IMG/VR virus record: IMGVR_UViG_3300002180_000059
Location: 1-24,541 of that record
Source: a virus
Length of the DNA stretch: 24,541 nucleotides
Direction: 5' to 3' (one strand)
Every line of letters starts with the position of its first letter. The first letter of the stretch is position 1. The notes under the pieces were generated by a model. That model saw nothing but the letters and a program-made list of their open reading frames with translations, was not told where the DNA came from and did no database searches. Shown here piece after piece: positions 1-6,621 of the stretch. A program made the position numbers and the translations under genes.

Positions 1-299
1 TGGCCCTTGTCGGCGGATCGACAGGCCTCTCGATCAGCGAAGCCCGAGACAAGATAGATGAGATCGAGGCCAATGCCCCCCCCCCACAGAAAGTGAACGA
101 TGGCGACACGCTGCAAATCGACCTGGTTCCCGAAAGCGACCACGAAAAGGCGGTGCTGGCCACAATCCCCGAAGGTGCCACGCTGCGCGTTGGCAAGGCC
201 AGTGGCTACGCGAACTGCCGGGGTGGATATATGCGCCAGTTTGCGCATGACCACGCCCGAAAATTCACCTTCCTGACAACCGCCGAGAGCAAGGAATAG
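1..299 (+). CDS. Partial small phage protein, 5' end outside window
   Basis: The frame that begins at base 3 is open from the left edge to the TAG at 297-299, so about 98 residues are visible and the true start lies upstream. A GTG at 93 could serve as a start, but it has no well-spaced ribosome binding site, and the upstream codons read like normal protein, so I prefer a truncated gene. The visible part has an acidic stretch, a four-proline run encoded inside a ten-C homopolymer (76-85), and a C-terminal half with several His and Arg residues. I do not recognise a family. Its position upstream of gemA places it in the early region of a Mu-like phage, where small poorly conserved genes are usual. 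Confidence 0.55.
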   Translation, partial: ALVGGSTGLSISEARDKIDEIEANAPPPQKVNDGDTLQIDLVPESDHEKAVLATIPEGATLRVGKASGYANCRGGYMRQFAHDHARKFTFLTTAESKE

Positions 300-313
300 G
301 ACCGGATACCGAC

Positions 314-547
314 ATGACCCACGACCTGAGAACACCGGCAGAGATTGTCCAAAAAGTCCGCGATGAAATGCGCAGGCTGAAAGCGGAACGGAAGAACGCC
401 GCCAGCTACAACGGACCCGACCCGAACCCAGACAGATCCCGCGAAATCGAAGCGCGGCTCGTCGCCATGCAGGACGTCATGATTTGGATCGAAGACGCCG
501 AGATCGCTGCCGCGTCAGCCGCCGCCGTCAAGGCTCTCCAACTCTGA
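314..547 (+). CDS. Hypothetical phage protein (77 aa)
   Basis: This short gene begins 14 bases after the preceding stop and has a purine-rich AGGA (298-301) upstream of its ATG. It encodes a 77-residue soluble protein that is probably helical, with many charged residues in its first half (an RRLKAERKN segment) and an Ala-rich C-terminal helix. There is no signal peptide, membrane segment or recognisable enzyme motif. It lies in the same direction between a partial unknown gene and gemA, so it belongs to the early operon. I do not recognise a family. Confidence 0.55.
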   Translation: MTHDLRTPAEIVQKVRDEMRRLKAERKNAASYNGPDPNPDRSREIEARLVAMQDVMIWIEDAEIAAASAAAVKALQL

Positions 548-553
548 CAGAAA

Positions 554-571
554 GTGACCCTTTCTTGTCAC
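554..571. promoter_or_regulatory. Short inverted repeat upstream of gemA
   Basis: GTGAC (554-558) and GTCAC (567-571) form a perfect 5-base inverted repeat with an 8-base spacer. It lies in the 43-base gap between the preceding stop and the gemA start, immediately before the ribosome binding site. It could be a small operator or an mRNA hairpin affecting gemA translation. Five-base repeats occur by chance, so this is weak. Confidence 0.2.
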
Positions 572-590
572 CCCTAGGAGAGAAGCAACC

Positions 591-1031
591 ATGACCGAAG
601 CCCGTCGCCTTCAGAAACTGATCCATGTCGGATGCCGTGAGCTTGGCATCGACCGGGATACCCGTCAGGATCTGCAGCTTGTCGCCTGTGGCAAGTCCAG
701 TATGTCCGACATGAACGCCGCCGACCTGGGCAAGGTTGTCGACGCATTGAAAGCGCGCGGCTTTGCCCCCAGCAAGGGCGGCAAGCGGCCTCAGGCCTCG
801 CGAGCGGATGTCCGGTTTTGCCATGTGCTGTGGCGGCTCTTGGTGAAGGCCGGAGAGGCAAGGGAGCCGGGCGCAACCGGGCTCAACAAGTTCATCCGGT
901 CCCAGTTTGAAAACACCTGGGGTCATGTGCCGATCGACATCGACACGATGACGGACTGGAAAGAAATCGATCAGATTGTGCAAGCCCTGAAGGCATGGTG
1001 CGGTCGGGCCGGTGTGGAGCTTGAGAAATGA
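591..1031 (+). CDS. gemA: GemA-like regulatory protein (Mu gp16, DUF1018)
   Basis: This 146-residue protein fits the Mu gp16/GemA family (DUF1018). The N-terminal half has the family layout: RRLQKLIHVGCRELGI, then a Gly-Lys-Ser-Ser segment (GKSSMSDM) and a helix ending in LKARGF. In Mu, GemA modulates host gene expression and DNA supercoiling early in the lytic cycle. That role is family knowledge and is not shown here. The start has a good ribosome binding site (AGGAGAG, 576-582). The stop overlaps the next start as ATGA (1028-1031). The order gemA, small gene, mor parallels Mu gp16-gp17 and is one of the main reasons for calling this a transposable phage. Confidence 0.85.
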   Translation: MTEARRLQKLIHVGCRELGIDRDTRQDLQLVACGKSSMSDMNAADLGKVVDALKARGFAPSKGGKRPQASRADVRFCHVLWRLLVKAGEAREPGATGLNKFIRSQFENTWGHVPIDIDTMTDWKEIDQIVQALKAWCGRAGVELEK

Positions 1032-1285
1032 AAAAGCCTCGCATCGCCGTCTCTGATCATGCTCTCGTCCGTTACTTTGAACGGGTGCTTCAAATGGATA
1101 TTGAAGGTGTCCGCCGAGAGATCGGTCATAAGGTGGAGAATGGAGTTGATCTGGGCGCGAGTGGGGTGCGGATTGACGGGTTTACCTACAAGCTGAAAGG
1201 CGCAGTCGTCACGACCGTTACACCCGCCTGCACTCCTGAGCGGGGTCACTGCCCGCCTCGGGCAAAGGTAGGCGCCCATGGCTAA
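1028..1285 (+). CDS. Small DUF4258-like protein between gemA and mor
   Basis: This 85-residue protein starts inside the gemA stop codon (ATGA) and overlaps mor by 8 bases. Its core runs from SDHALVRYFER near residue 9 to a hydrophobic strand ending VVTTVTPA near residue 66. Similar small proteins are, in my recollection, common between gemA and mor in Mu-like prophages of alphaproteobacteria. The pattern of a Ser-x-His-Ala start, an Arg one turn later, a helix, and two or three beta strands ending in a valine-rich strand resembles DUF4258, a family assigned to the BECR nuclease/toxin fold. That link is from pattern only. The last 18 residues, with two cysteines, look like an unstructured tail reaching into mor. 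Confidence 0.7.
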   Translation: MKKPRIAVSDHALVRYFERVLQMDIEGVRREIGHKVENGVDLGASGVRIDGFTYKLKGAVVTTVTPACTPERGHCPPRAKVGAHG

Positions 1286-1652
1286 CCAACTCCCAGGCGT
1301 TGCAGGACAGATCGAGGAGCTGATCGGCCTGGAGCTTACCGTCAAGCTGCTGCAGGAGCGCGGTGGCACCCGCGTGAAGATCCCGGTGAATGCCAAGGGC
1401 ACCTTGCTGGCAGGGATCATTGGCGACAAGGCAACCGAGATCCTGATCAAGGACCTCGGGCACGGCAATCTCAATCTTCCCTGCTCCCATATGCGCGGTC
1501 AGGCTGGCCGGAAGCGGCAGGCGATGGCGATGCTGCGTGACGGGAAAAGCCAGCGCGTCGTTGCGTTGGAATGTGACCTGCACGAGCGGACGGTTGCGAA
1601 CTACACCGCCGAGATTGAAGACGACAGTCAAGGCGATTTATTCGACCTTTGA
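1278..1652 (+). CDS. mor: Mor-family transcriptional activator
   Basis: This 124-residue protein matches the Mor/C activator family of Mu. An N-terminal dimerisation part carries GGTRVKIP at about residues 30-37, followed by a Leu/Ile-rich helix and GHGNLNLP. The C-terminal 45 residues are a basic helix-turn-helix: an RGQAGRKRQA segment, a turn at DGKS, and a recognition helix near HERTVANY. In Mu, Mor turns on the middle promoter and its relative C turns on the late promoters. Only one such activator gene is visible here, so it may do both jobs. A palindrome 53 bases after its stop, repeated upstream of the I gene, is a plausible target. The ATG follows a purine-rich AAAGGTAGG. It overlaps the preceding gene by 8 bases. 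Confidence 0.88.
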   Translation: MANQLPGVAGQIEELIGLELTVKLLQERGGTRVKIPVNAKGTLLAGIIGDKATEILIKDLGHGNLNLPCSHMRGQAGRKRQAMAMLRDGKSQRVVALECDLHERTVANYTAEIEDDSQGDLFDL

Positions 1653-1777
1653 CAAGACGCCCGCTGCTCTGGCAGGGTGCGCTCACCCCCACCTCACCAT
1701 CATACCTGAAACCTTTCAGGGGCTAGTTCGCCTCTGGAACATGCGACTTTCCGAGGGAATTTCCCCCGGAGGTTGTC
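1653..1777 (+). promoter_or_regulatory. Regulatory gap between mor and the lysis operon
   Basis: This 125-base gap holds the interrupted palindrome described separately (1705-1720), a small near-palindrome GGGAA-T-TTCCC (1755-1765), and the endolysin ribosome binding site GGAGG (1768-1772). No good sigma-70 -35/-10 pair is visible, which would suit an activator-dependent promoter. A weak GACTTT at 1745-1750 sits 35 bases from the palindrome centre. The corresponding position of the second palindrome copy carries CATCTT. Confidence 0.45.
1705..1720. promoter_or_regulatory. Interrupted palindrome, copy 1 (candidate Mor target, Plys-like)
   Basis: CCTGAA-ACCT-TTCAGG is a perfect inverted repeat, seven bases per arm if the spacer is counted as CC, and is followed by GGC. 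The same CCTGAA-N4-TTCAGGGGC occurs at 9627-9645 in the other promoter-sized gap ahead of a structural operon. Mor and C of Mu bind interrupted palindromes upstream of late and middle promoters. By analogy this is the best candidate target of the mor product, positioned as the endolysin-operon promoter. Binding is inferred. Confidence 0.5.
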
Positions 1778-2641
1778 ATGCGTTTCAAGAACCACAAACT
1801 GGTCGATATCCCGTTCCAGAAAGCGCGCTGGACAGGCGGCGAAATCACCCCCGAGCTGGTGGTGCTGCATGACACGGCGAGCCGCCTGACCAAGGGCAAT
1901 GCGCGGGATTACCTAGCGAACAACGAGGTCAAGGTCAGCGTTCATTTTGTGATCGAACTGGACGGGACAATCACCCAGCAGGTGCCGATCAGCCGCCGCG
2001 CCAACCATGCCGGGCGCTCAAATTACCACGGCCGCAAGAACGTCAACGGGTTCTCTGTCGGGATCGAATTGGTGAACCCCGGCCGCATGTCGGCCAGCCA
2101 GCGGCACGGCAAAGCGCGTACCTGGTACGGTGAAGAGCTGGACATCGCCCTTTGGGATATCCACGAGGTCACGACCGCCGAGCACGGCCACGGGTTCTGG
2201 ATGGCCTATCCTGAGGCCCAGATGACCGCCTTGCTTGAGCTGCTCGAGGCGCTGTTTGCGCGGCGTGGCAACAAGCTGACTGACATCCGCCCGCATTGGT
2301 ATGTCTCACCTGGGCGCAAGGTGGACACGAACCCGCTGTTTCCGCTGGCCGAGGTTCGCTCGCACATCTTTGGCCGCGAGGATCCGTTGCAGTCGGTCGA
2401 AGATGCGGTCGCCATGGACGAAACAGAAGGCGGCACCGTCCAGATCGATGTCAACGACGACACGCTGAACATGCGCGCCTGGCCGTCCTTCAATCCCAAC
2501 ATCATCGCGAAGATCCCCGACGGCACCGTGGTGCCGGTTCTGGCGCATGGAGATTTCGACGGCCGCGAGTGGCTGAAGGTTTTCTATGCGGGCCAGGAAG
2601 GCTGGATCGTCGCCAACTACGCCAACGATTTCACGTACTGA
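1778..2641 (+). CDS. Endolysin: N-acetylmuramoyl-L-alanine amidase with SH3 domain
   Basis: This 287-residue lysis enzyme would cut the amide bond between N-acetylmuramic acid and L-alanine in peptidoglycan. Residues about 20-190 form an Amidase_2 (AmpD/T7 lysozyme-like) domain. The expected zinc ligands are H31 (in VVLHDTA), H173 (in RPHWYVSPGRK) and D183. K181 sits two residues before the Asp, as in AmpD, and the H173-D183 spacing of ten also fits. Residues about 216-287 are a bacterial SH3 domain (LNMRAWPS, then GREWLKV and GWIVANY), probably for wall binding. There is no signal peptide, so export needs the holin encoded next. GGAGG (1768-1772) gives a strong ribosome binding site. It is the first gene after the candidate activator site. 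Confidence 0.92.
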   Translation: MRFKNHKLVDIPFQKARWTGGEITPELVVLHDTASRLTKGNARDYLANNEVKVSVHFVIELDGTITQQVPISRRANHAGRSNYHGRKNVNGFSVGIELVNPGRMSASQRHGKARTWYGEELDIALWDIHEVTTAEHGHGFWMAYPEAQMTALLELLEALFARRGNKLTDIRPHWYVSPGRKVDTNPLFPLAEVRSHIFGREDPLQSVEDAVAMDETEGGTVQIDVNDDTLNMRAWPSFNPNIIAKIPDGTVVPVLAHGDFDGREWLKVFYAGQEGWIVANYANDFTY

Positions 2642-2656
2642 GTGCAGGAGAGCGCC

Positions 2657-3184
2657 GTGAACAAGCCTAATTTCAAGAACATCCTGGCCGAGGTTGCCCC
2701 TGTGTTGGCGACAGCCTTTGGCGGGCCGCTGGCTGGGGTGGCGGCAAAGGCCATTGCTGGCAAGATGCTGGGCCGTGAAGACGCCTCACTGGATGAAGTG
2801 ATCGCCGCCGTCGAAGGGGCAAGCCCCGCAGACCTGGTCAAGCTGAAGGATCTGGAGCTGGAGTTCGCCACCCAGATGCGGGACGCCGAGATCGATCTGG
2901 AACGTGTCGCCGCCGGAGATCGGGACAGCGCCCGCAATCGACAGGCCCGCATGAAGGACTGGACGCCTTCCGTCCTGGGCACGGCGATCGTGTTGGGGTT
3001 CTTCGGGCTGCTGGCCTACATCGTCAAATATGGGCTGCCCAGCGATGGCAGTGATGTGTTGCTGATCATGGTTGGTGCCCTGGCGGCAATGACCACACAG
3101 GTTGGCAACTACTTCTTTGGCAGCTCGACCGGCTCCAAAAACAAAGACGAGATCATCGCGGATCTGAAGGCGGGTGCCCAATGA
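2657..3184 (+). CDS. Holin, GTA-type three-transmembrane
   Basis: This protein fits the GTA_holin_3TM family. I chose the GTG at 2657, with AGGAG at 2646-2650 and a 6-base spacing, over the GTG at 2642, which has none; this gives 175 residues. There is a weakly hydrophobic, glycine/alanine-rich N-terminal segment (about 9-35), then a charged, probably helical middle with GDRDSARNRQ. Two clear membrane helices follow at about 104-126 and 133-155, and then a short polar tail. Holins of this type open the inner membrane to let out a signal-less endolysin, which suits the gene just upstream. The stop overlaps the next start (ATGA, 3181-3184). The function is inferred from topology, family pattern and context. 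Confidence 0.78.
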   Translation: MNKPNFKNILAEVAPVLATAFGGPLAGVAAKAIAGKMLGREDASLDEVIAAVEGASPADLVKLKDLELEFATQMRDAEIDLERVAAGDRDSARNRQARMKDWTPSVLGTAIVLGFFGLLAYIVKYGLPSDGSDVLLIMVGALAAMTTQVGNYFFGSSTGSKNKDEIIADLKAGAQ

Positions 3185-3483
3185 GACGCCGCGCCCTGCA
3201 GATGGGTGCTTTCGTTTGGATGCTGTGCCTGTCGCTCGCCTTTGCCACTGCCGCCTGGGCGGATTGCCAGCCGCGCGCTGATGTCATCCTGAAGCTGCGC
3301 ACTCAGTGGCAAGAGGAGCTGATCGGACAAGGCGAAGCAGCTGGCACCCGCTTGTTTGAGCTGCATGTTTCCCGCTGGGGAACCTGGACGCTGACCGAAA
3401 CCAGCCTCGACGGATGCACCAGCGTCGTCGGCCACGGCAATGATTGGCACGGCCAGGCCCCTAGATCGGGGGATCCGGCATAA
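3181..3483 (+). CDS. Small exported protein of unknown function
   Basis: This 100-residue protein has a clear signal peptide: MRRR, a hydrophobic core over residues about 8-24, and a predicted signal peptidase I site after AWA at residue 27. The mature part is about 73 residues with two cysteines (C29 and C78) that could form a periplasmic disulfide, and a GTWT...DGC pattern. I recall this pattern in a family of small secreted proteins common in Rhodobacterales. Its place right after the holin suggests a lysis role, such as an outer-membrane step. It has no lipobox and no coiled coil, so it is not an evident spanin. It overlaps the holin gene by 4 bases and the next gene by 1 (TAATG). Confidence 0.68.
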   Translation: MRRRALQMGAFVWMLCLSLAFATAAWADCQPRADVILKLRTQWQEELIGQGEAAGTRLFELHVSRWGTWTLTETSLDGCTSVVGHGNDWHGQAPRSGDPA

Positions 3484-3821
3484 TGCCTGACGTCGATACC
3501 CTGATCAAAATCGCCAGCTTCCTGATGTCGGTCGGAGCCATTTTCTATGCCTGGTTCGCCACGCGTCGAAAGGACGTTGATAAGCGCCTGAAAGAAGGTT
3601 CCGACAAGATGGATGGGCACGAGCTGCGCATCCAGGCGCTGGAGCAAGTGACCTCTCAGTTGCCCGACAAAGACCAACACCACGAACTGCGCCTAACCCT
3701 AGCTGAAATGGCCGGCGATATGAAGGCGATGCGAGCAACCATGCGGGGCATGTCTGAGAGCATGACCCGGACCGAAAGCATTGTCGGGCGACACGAAGAC
3801 CACCTCCGGGAGAACCACTGA
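3483..3821 (+). CDS. Mu gp25-like protein (DUF2730), membrane-anchored coiled coil
   Basis: This 112-residue protein has one N-terminal membrane helix (about residues 6-26), a basic stop-transfer segment (TRRKDVDKR), and then a long charged helix with heptad character to the end. That is the layout of DUF2730, the family of Mu gp25, which precedes the gp26 and gp27 genes as it does here. Its role is not established. An inner-membrane protein with a periplasmic or cytoplasmic coiled coil next to lysis genes could also act as an inner-membrane spanin, but that is a guess. The start overlaps the previous stop by one base, and its own stop overlaps the next start as TGATG. Confidence 0.75.
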   Translation: MPDVDTLIKIASFLMSVGAIFYAWFATRRKDVDKRLKEGSDKMDGHELRIQALEQVTSQLPDKDQHHELRLTLAEMAGDMKAMRATMRGMSESMTRTESIVGRHEDHLRENH

Positions 3822-4123
3822 TGAGCCACTATTCCAACACCCTGAACAAGCACCGCCGCCTGGCGATCCTGCGCCACCTTGAGAAATGCGCCGACTATAC
3901 CTCGAACGCCTCGATCCTCACCGACGTCCTGGCTGGCGTGGGCGTTCAGTCGACGCGCTCCCAAGTGGTCACGGAACTGGCCTGGCTGAAGGAAAACGGC
4001 TTTGTCACCTATGAGGATCGCGCCGGTGATTTCATCGTGGTTGAAGCCACCCTTAAAGGCGTCGAGATCGCCGACGGCTCCGCGCGCCACCCCGAAATCC
4101 AGCGCCCCAAGCCGAAGGCCTGA
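3821..4123 (+). CDS. Mu gp26-like protein, probable winged helix
   Basis: This 100-residue protein matches the gp26 position and type of Mu (databases also use the name VpaChn25_0724 family). The N-terminal 75 residues look like a winged helix: helices around HRRLAILRHLEKC and a SRSQVVTELAWLKENGF-type recognition region (it reads TRSQVVTELAWLKENGF here), then a beta wing (VTYEDRAGDFIVVEAT). The tail has GVEIADGSARHPEIQRP, which is typical for this family. The role is unknown. DNA binding linked to packaging is possible because terminase genes follow. It starts at a TGATG junction and ends 3 bases before the next gene. Confidence 0.8.
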   Translation: MSHYSNTLNKHRRLAILRHLEKCADYTSNASILTDVLAGVGVQSTRSQVVTELAWLKENGFVTYEDRAGDFIVVEATLKGVEIADGSARHPEIQRPKPKA

Positions 4124-4126
4124 GCC

Positions 4127-4666
4127 ATGCCCCCGCCCCGCAAGGTTGATCTGCTGCCCGCCGAGCTGAAGTCCTGGCTCCAGGACGCGCTGAAAGAGCG
4201 CGGCTTTGGTGGCTATGAAGAACTGGCCGACGATCTGAACTTCCGCCTGGAAGAGGAAGGCTATGCGCTTCGCATCCAGAAGACCGCGCTGCATTCCTTT
4301 GGTCAGGAATATGCAGAGTTCGTCAAATACCAGGATGAGGCAGCCGCCTGGGCAGCGGACTGGATGCAGGACCAGGGGCTGGAGGATGAAGCCAAGCGCC
4401 ACAACGTGCTGTTTCAGATGATCACCACGCTGGCCTTCAAGGTCATGAAGAACCAGATGACCAAAGAAGGTGACGAGATCGACCCCAAGGAACTGCACTT
4501 CCTGGGCAAAATGATGAAAGACATCATGGCCAGCTCGGGGATCCGCGAGAAGCTGGCTGAAGATGTGCGCAAGGCTGAGGGTCAGAAGCTGGATGCCGCC
4601 GTCGCTGACGGCTCGATCGACGAACAGGCCGCGCAGAAAGCGCGGGAAGTCATGGGTTGGGCATGA
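4127..4666 (+). CDS. Mu gp27-like protein (DUF3486), probable small terminase subunit
   Basis: This 179-residue protein fits DUF3486 (Mu gp27), the probable DNA-recognition or small subunit of the packaging motor. It starts with PPPRKVDLLPAELKSWL, typical of the family, then has a helix-turn-helix-like region (FGGYEELADDLNFRL through ALHSFGQEY), and a long charged helical C-terminal half. In Mu-like phages it lies just upstream of the large terminase. Here two small genes lie between. Its stop (TGA, 4664-4666) overlaps the next start in an ATGA junction. The family assignment is confident. The exact packaging role is family-level inference. Confidence 0.85.
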   Translation: MPPPRKVDLLPAELKSWLQDALKERGFGGYEELADDLNFRLEEEGYALRIQKTALHSFGQEYAEFVKYQDEAAAWAADWMQDQGLEDEAKRHNVLFQMITTLAFKVMKNQMTKEGDEIDPKELHFLGKMMKDIMASSGIREKLAEDVRKAEGQKLDAAVADGSIDEQAAQKAREVMGWA

Positions 4667-4983
4667 TGGATCGCGAGATCGCCTCTCTGACCTGCTATGG
4701 GTTCGCCGTCAAAGTGGATGCCGCTTTGGGCCACCTGTGGGTCGAACACGACGGCAATCTGACTTGGGACCAATTGCAGGAAATCAAGGCAGTGGCCTGG
4801 GGTCGCGAAGCACGTGCTATCGAAGTCTACCCTGCGGCGTCCAAACTCGTGAATTCGCGCAACTGTCGGCACCTGTGGCGCTTAGGGCCGATGGACTTCT
4901 GCCCAGACCTCCTTGGTTTGGATGACAGCTCGGATGGGCTGCAGGCGCGCCACGCTGTGGCCTGGTCGGAGGCGCGAGGCTGA
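4663..4983 (+). CDS. Small protein, DUF7694-like
   Basis: I start this gene at the ATG at 4663, which overlaps the upstream TGA, rather than at the in-frame TTG at 4657; this gives 106 residues. The centre reads HLWVEHDGNLTWDQLQEIK, then WGREARAIEVYP and NCRHLWRLG. This resembles DUF7694-type phage proteins, in which a predicted alpha/beta core carries an aromatic, His-containing strand. The match is from memory of the pattern and is moderate. No catalytic motif is evident. It sits between the small (gp27-like) and large terminase genes and joins the next gene at a TGATG junction, so it is probably translated with them. Confidence 0.65.
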   Translation: MMDREIASLTCYGFAVKVDAALGHLWVEHDGNLTWDQLQEIKAVAWGREARAIEVYPAASKLVNSRNCRHLWRLGPMDFCPDLLGLDDSSDGLQARHAVAWSEARG

Positions 4984-5195
4984 TGGCCACCCCCGCCGAA
5001 GTTCGAAACGATCTGATTGCGCGAGCGCGTTTGCTTGATCGCTCCCACATCAAAGATCACGCCCGAGCCATGCGTCGAGGTGCAGACGTGATTAGTGGGC
5101 TTCTTGATACCATCGCGCAGCTTGAGGCGGCGGCCCAGGCAGAAGCCGACCGGCATGAGACCTACGTGAACGGAGATGATCTCAATGGCCGTTGA
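4983..5195 (+). CDS. Small helical protein upstream of terminase
   Basis: This 70-residue protein is predicted to be almost wholly helical, with an Arg-rich first half (IARARLLDRSH, ARAMRRG) and a Leu/Ala-rich second half (ISGLLDTIAQLEAAAQAEA) that could form a coiled coil. I do not recognise the family. It begins at a TGATG junction and overlaps the preferred large-terminase start by 11 bases. It has no signal or membrane segment. Codon use looks like that of its neighbours. Confidence 0.6.
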   Translation: MATPAEVRNDLIARARLLDRSHIKDHARAMRRGADVISGLLDTIAQLEAAAQAEADRHETYVNGDDLNGR

Positions 5196-6621
5196 AGTCG
5201 CCCTTAACTGGCTGCCCTACCAGCGCGCCTGGCAACAGGATAACAGCCGCTTCAAGATCGGCATGTTCACCCGGCGTGGCGGCAAGACGTTTGGGTCCTG
5301 TGGTGAGATCGTCGCGGACCTGACCCAGGCCGAGATCGACGGGCGCAAGGAGCGCTGGACGATCCTGTCACGTTCCGAGAACACCGCGAAAGAGGCCCTT
5401 GAAGACGCGCTTAAACCGCTGACCCGCGCCTTCTATGCGGCCTATGGCGAGTTTGCCAAGATGCGCGAGCCGCAATTTGTCGAGGACGGTTTTCACGTTC
5501 CCGCCCACTACCGCGAGGTCACCCAGGGCGACCGCACGTTCAAGGTCGATGTGCCCGAGGCAACCTACAAAACCCACGAAGTGCGCTTCCCCAGTGGCGG
5601 TCGGGCCATCGCGCTTTCCGCCAGCCCAGACGCGGCGCGCGGCTTTGGTGGCAACCTGTTGCTGGATGAATTCGCCTTTCACCGTGACAGCCGCGCGATC
5701 TGGGCGTCGGCTTTCCCGGTCGCGGCGCGTGGTGGTCACAAGATCCGGGTGATCTCGACGCCCAACGGCAAGGGCAACAAGTTCTATGAACTGATGACCG
5801 TCGAGGACAATGGCTGGTCCAAGCACCATGTCGATATCTATGAGGCGGTGCGCCAGGGGCTGGACGTCAACATCGATGAGCTGCGATCGGGCATGGCTGA
5901 CGAAGATGCCTGGGCGCAAGAGTTCGAACTCAAGTGGCTGGACGAGGCATCATCCTGGTTGGGTTACGACCTGATCTCGGAATGCGAACGCGACTGGGTG
6001 GGCCAACCCAGCCAGTACGAAGGCGGGCCGTGCTTCATTGGCGTGGACATCGCGGCGCGCAATGACCTTTTCGTCATCTGGGTGGCCGAGCTGGTGCGCG
6101 GTCGCCTGGTGACGCGCGAAATCATTGCCGAGAAGCGGATCAAGTTTGCCGTCCAGGACGCGCTTTTGGCCAGTGTCTTTGATCGTTACCGCGTGGTGCG
6201 CTGCGTGATGGACCAGACCGGCATGGGGGAGAAGCCCGTTGAGGATGCCAAGGCGCGGCATGGCGAAGATCGGGTGCAGGGTGTGTTGTTCAGTGTGGCC
6301 TCAAAGCTCGAGATGGCAACCGAGCTGAAGAACCGGATGCAGGATCGCAGCTTCCTGATCCCGGCGGGCGATCCCCTGCTGCGCGCGGATCTCCACGCGA
6401 TTAAAAGTCAGGTTGGTGCCACCGGCATCCGCCGCCTGGTCGCTGATGGGGAAACCGATGGACACGCCGACCGCTTCTGGGCCGCAGCCATGGCCGCCAG
6501 CGCGGCGCAAACCGACTATCAACCTTATGCCTATCAGCCCGTGCGTCGTGGCGGCCGGGATGACATCGACCGCCCGATCAAGATCACCGGCGGGTTCAAC
6601 GCAAGAAAAGGAATGTGGTGA
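5185..6621 (+). CDS. Terminase large subunit (Mu gp28-like)
   Basis: This is the ATP-driven DNA packaging motor and nuclease. I prefer the ATG at 5185 (GGAG at 5172-5175, spacing 9) over the ATG at 5176, which directly abuts that GGAG; the product is 478 residues. The N-terminal ATPase has a Walker A variant RRGGKT (residues 30-35, K34) and a Walker B LLLDEF with D161 and E162. The C-terminal RNase H-like nuclease shows the expected acidic residues: D288 in GVDIAARND, D343 in CVMDQTGMGE, and D425/D429 in the DGHADRFW segment. In transposable phages this enzyme packages DNA headful from the integrated end, taking flanking host DNA. The TGA overlaps the portal ATG by one base. Confidence 0.93.
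   Translation: MAVEVALNWLPYQRAWQQDNSRFKIGMFTRRGGKTFGSCGEIVADLTQAEIDGRKERWTILSRSENTAKEALEDALKPLTRAFYAAYGEFAKMREPQFVEDGFHVPAHYREVTQGDRTFKVDVPEATYKTHEVRFPSGGRAIALSASPDAARGFGGNLLLDEFAFHRDSRAIWASAFPVAARGGHKIRVISTPNGKGNKFYELMTVEDNGWSKHHVDIYEAVRQGLDVNIDELRSGMADEDAWAQEFELKWLDEASSWLGYDLISECERDWVGQPSQYEGGPCFIGVDIAARNDLFVIWVAELVRGRLVTREIIAEKRIKFAVQDALLASVFDRYRVVRCVMDQTGMGEKPVEDAKARHGEDRVQGVLFSVASKLEMATELKNRMQDRSFLIPAGDPLLRADLHAIKSQVGATGIRRLVADGETDGHADRFWAAAMAASAAQTDYQPYAYQPVRRGGRDDIDRPIKITGGFNARKGMW

Noticed and set aside
93-299. GTG at 93 as the true start of the first gene
   Set aside because: The frame is open to the left edge with protein-like codons and the GTG has no properly spaced ribosome binding site.
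2642-2656. Longer holin starting at the GTG at 2642
   Set aside because: The AGGAG at 2646-2650 fits the GTG at 2657 with a 6-base spacing and would be inside the longer gene.
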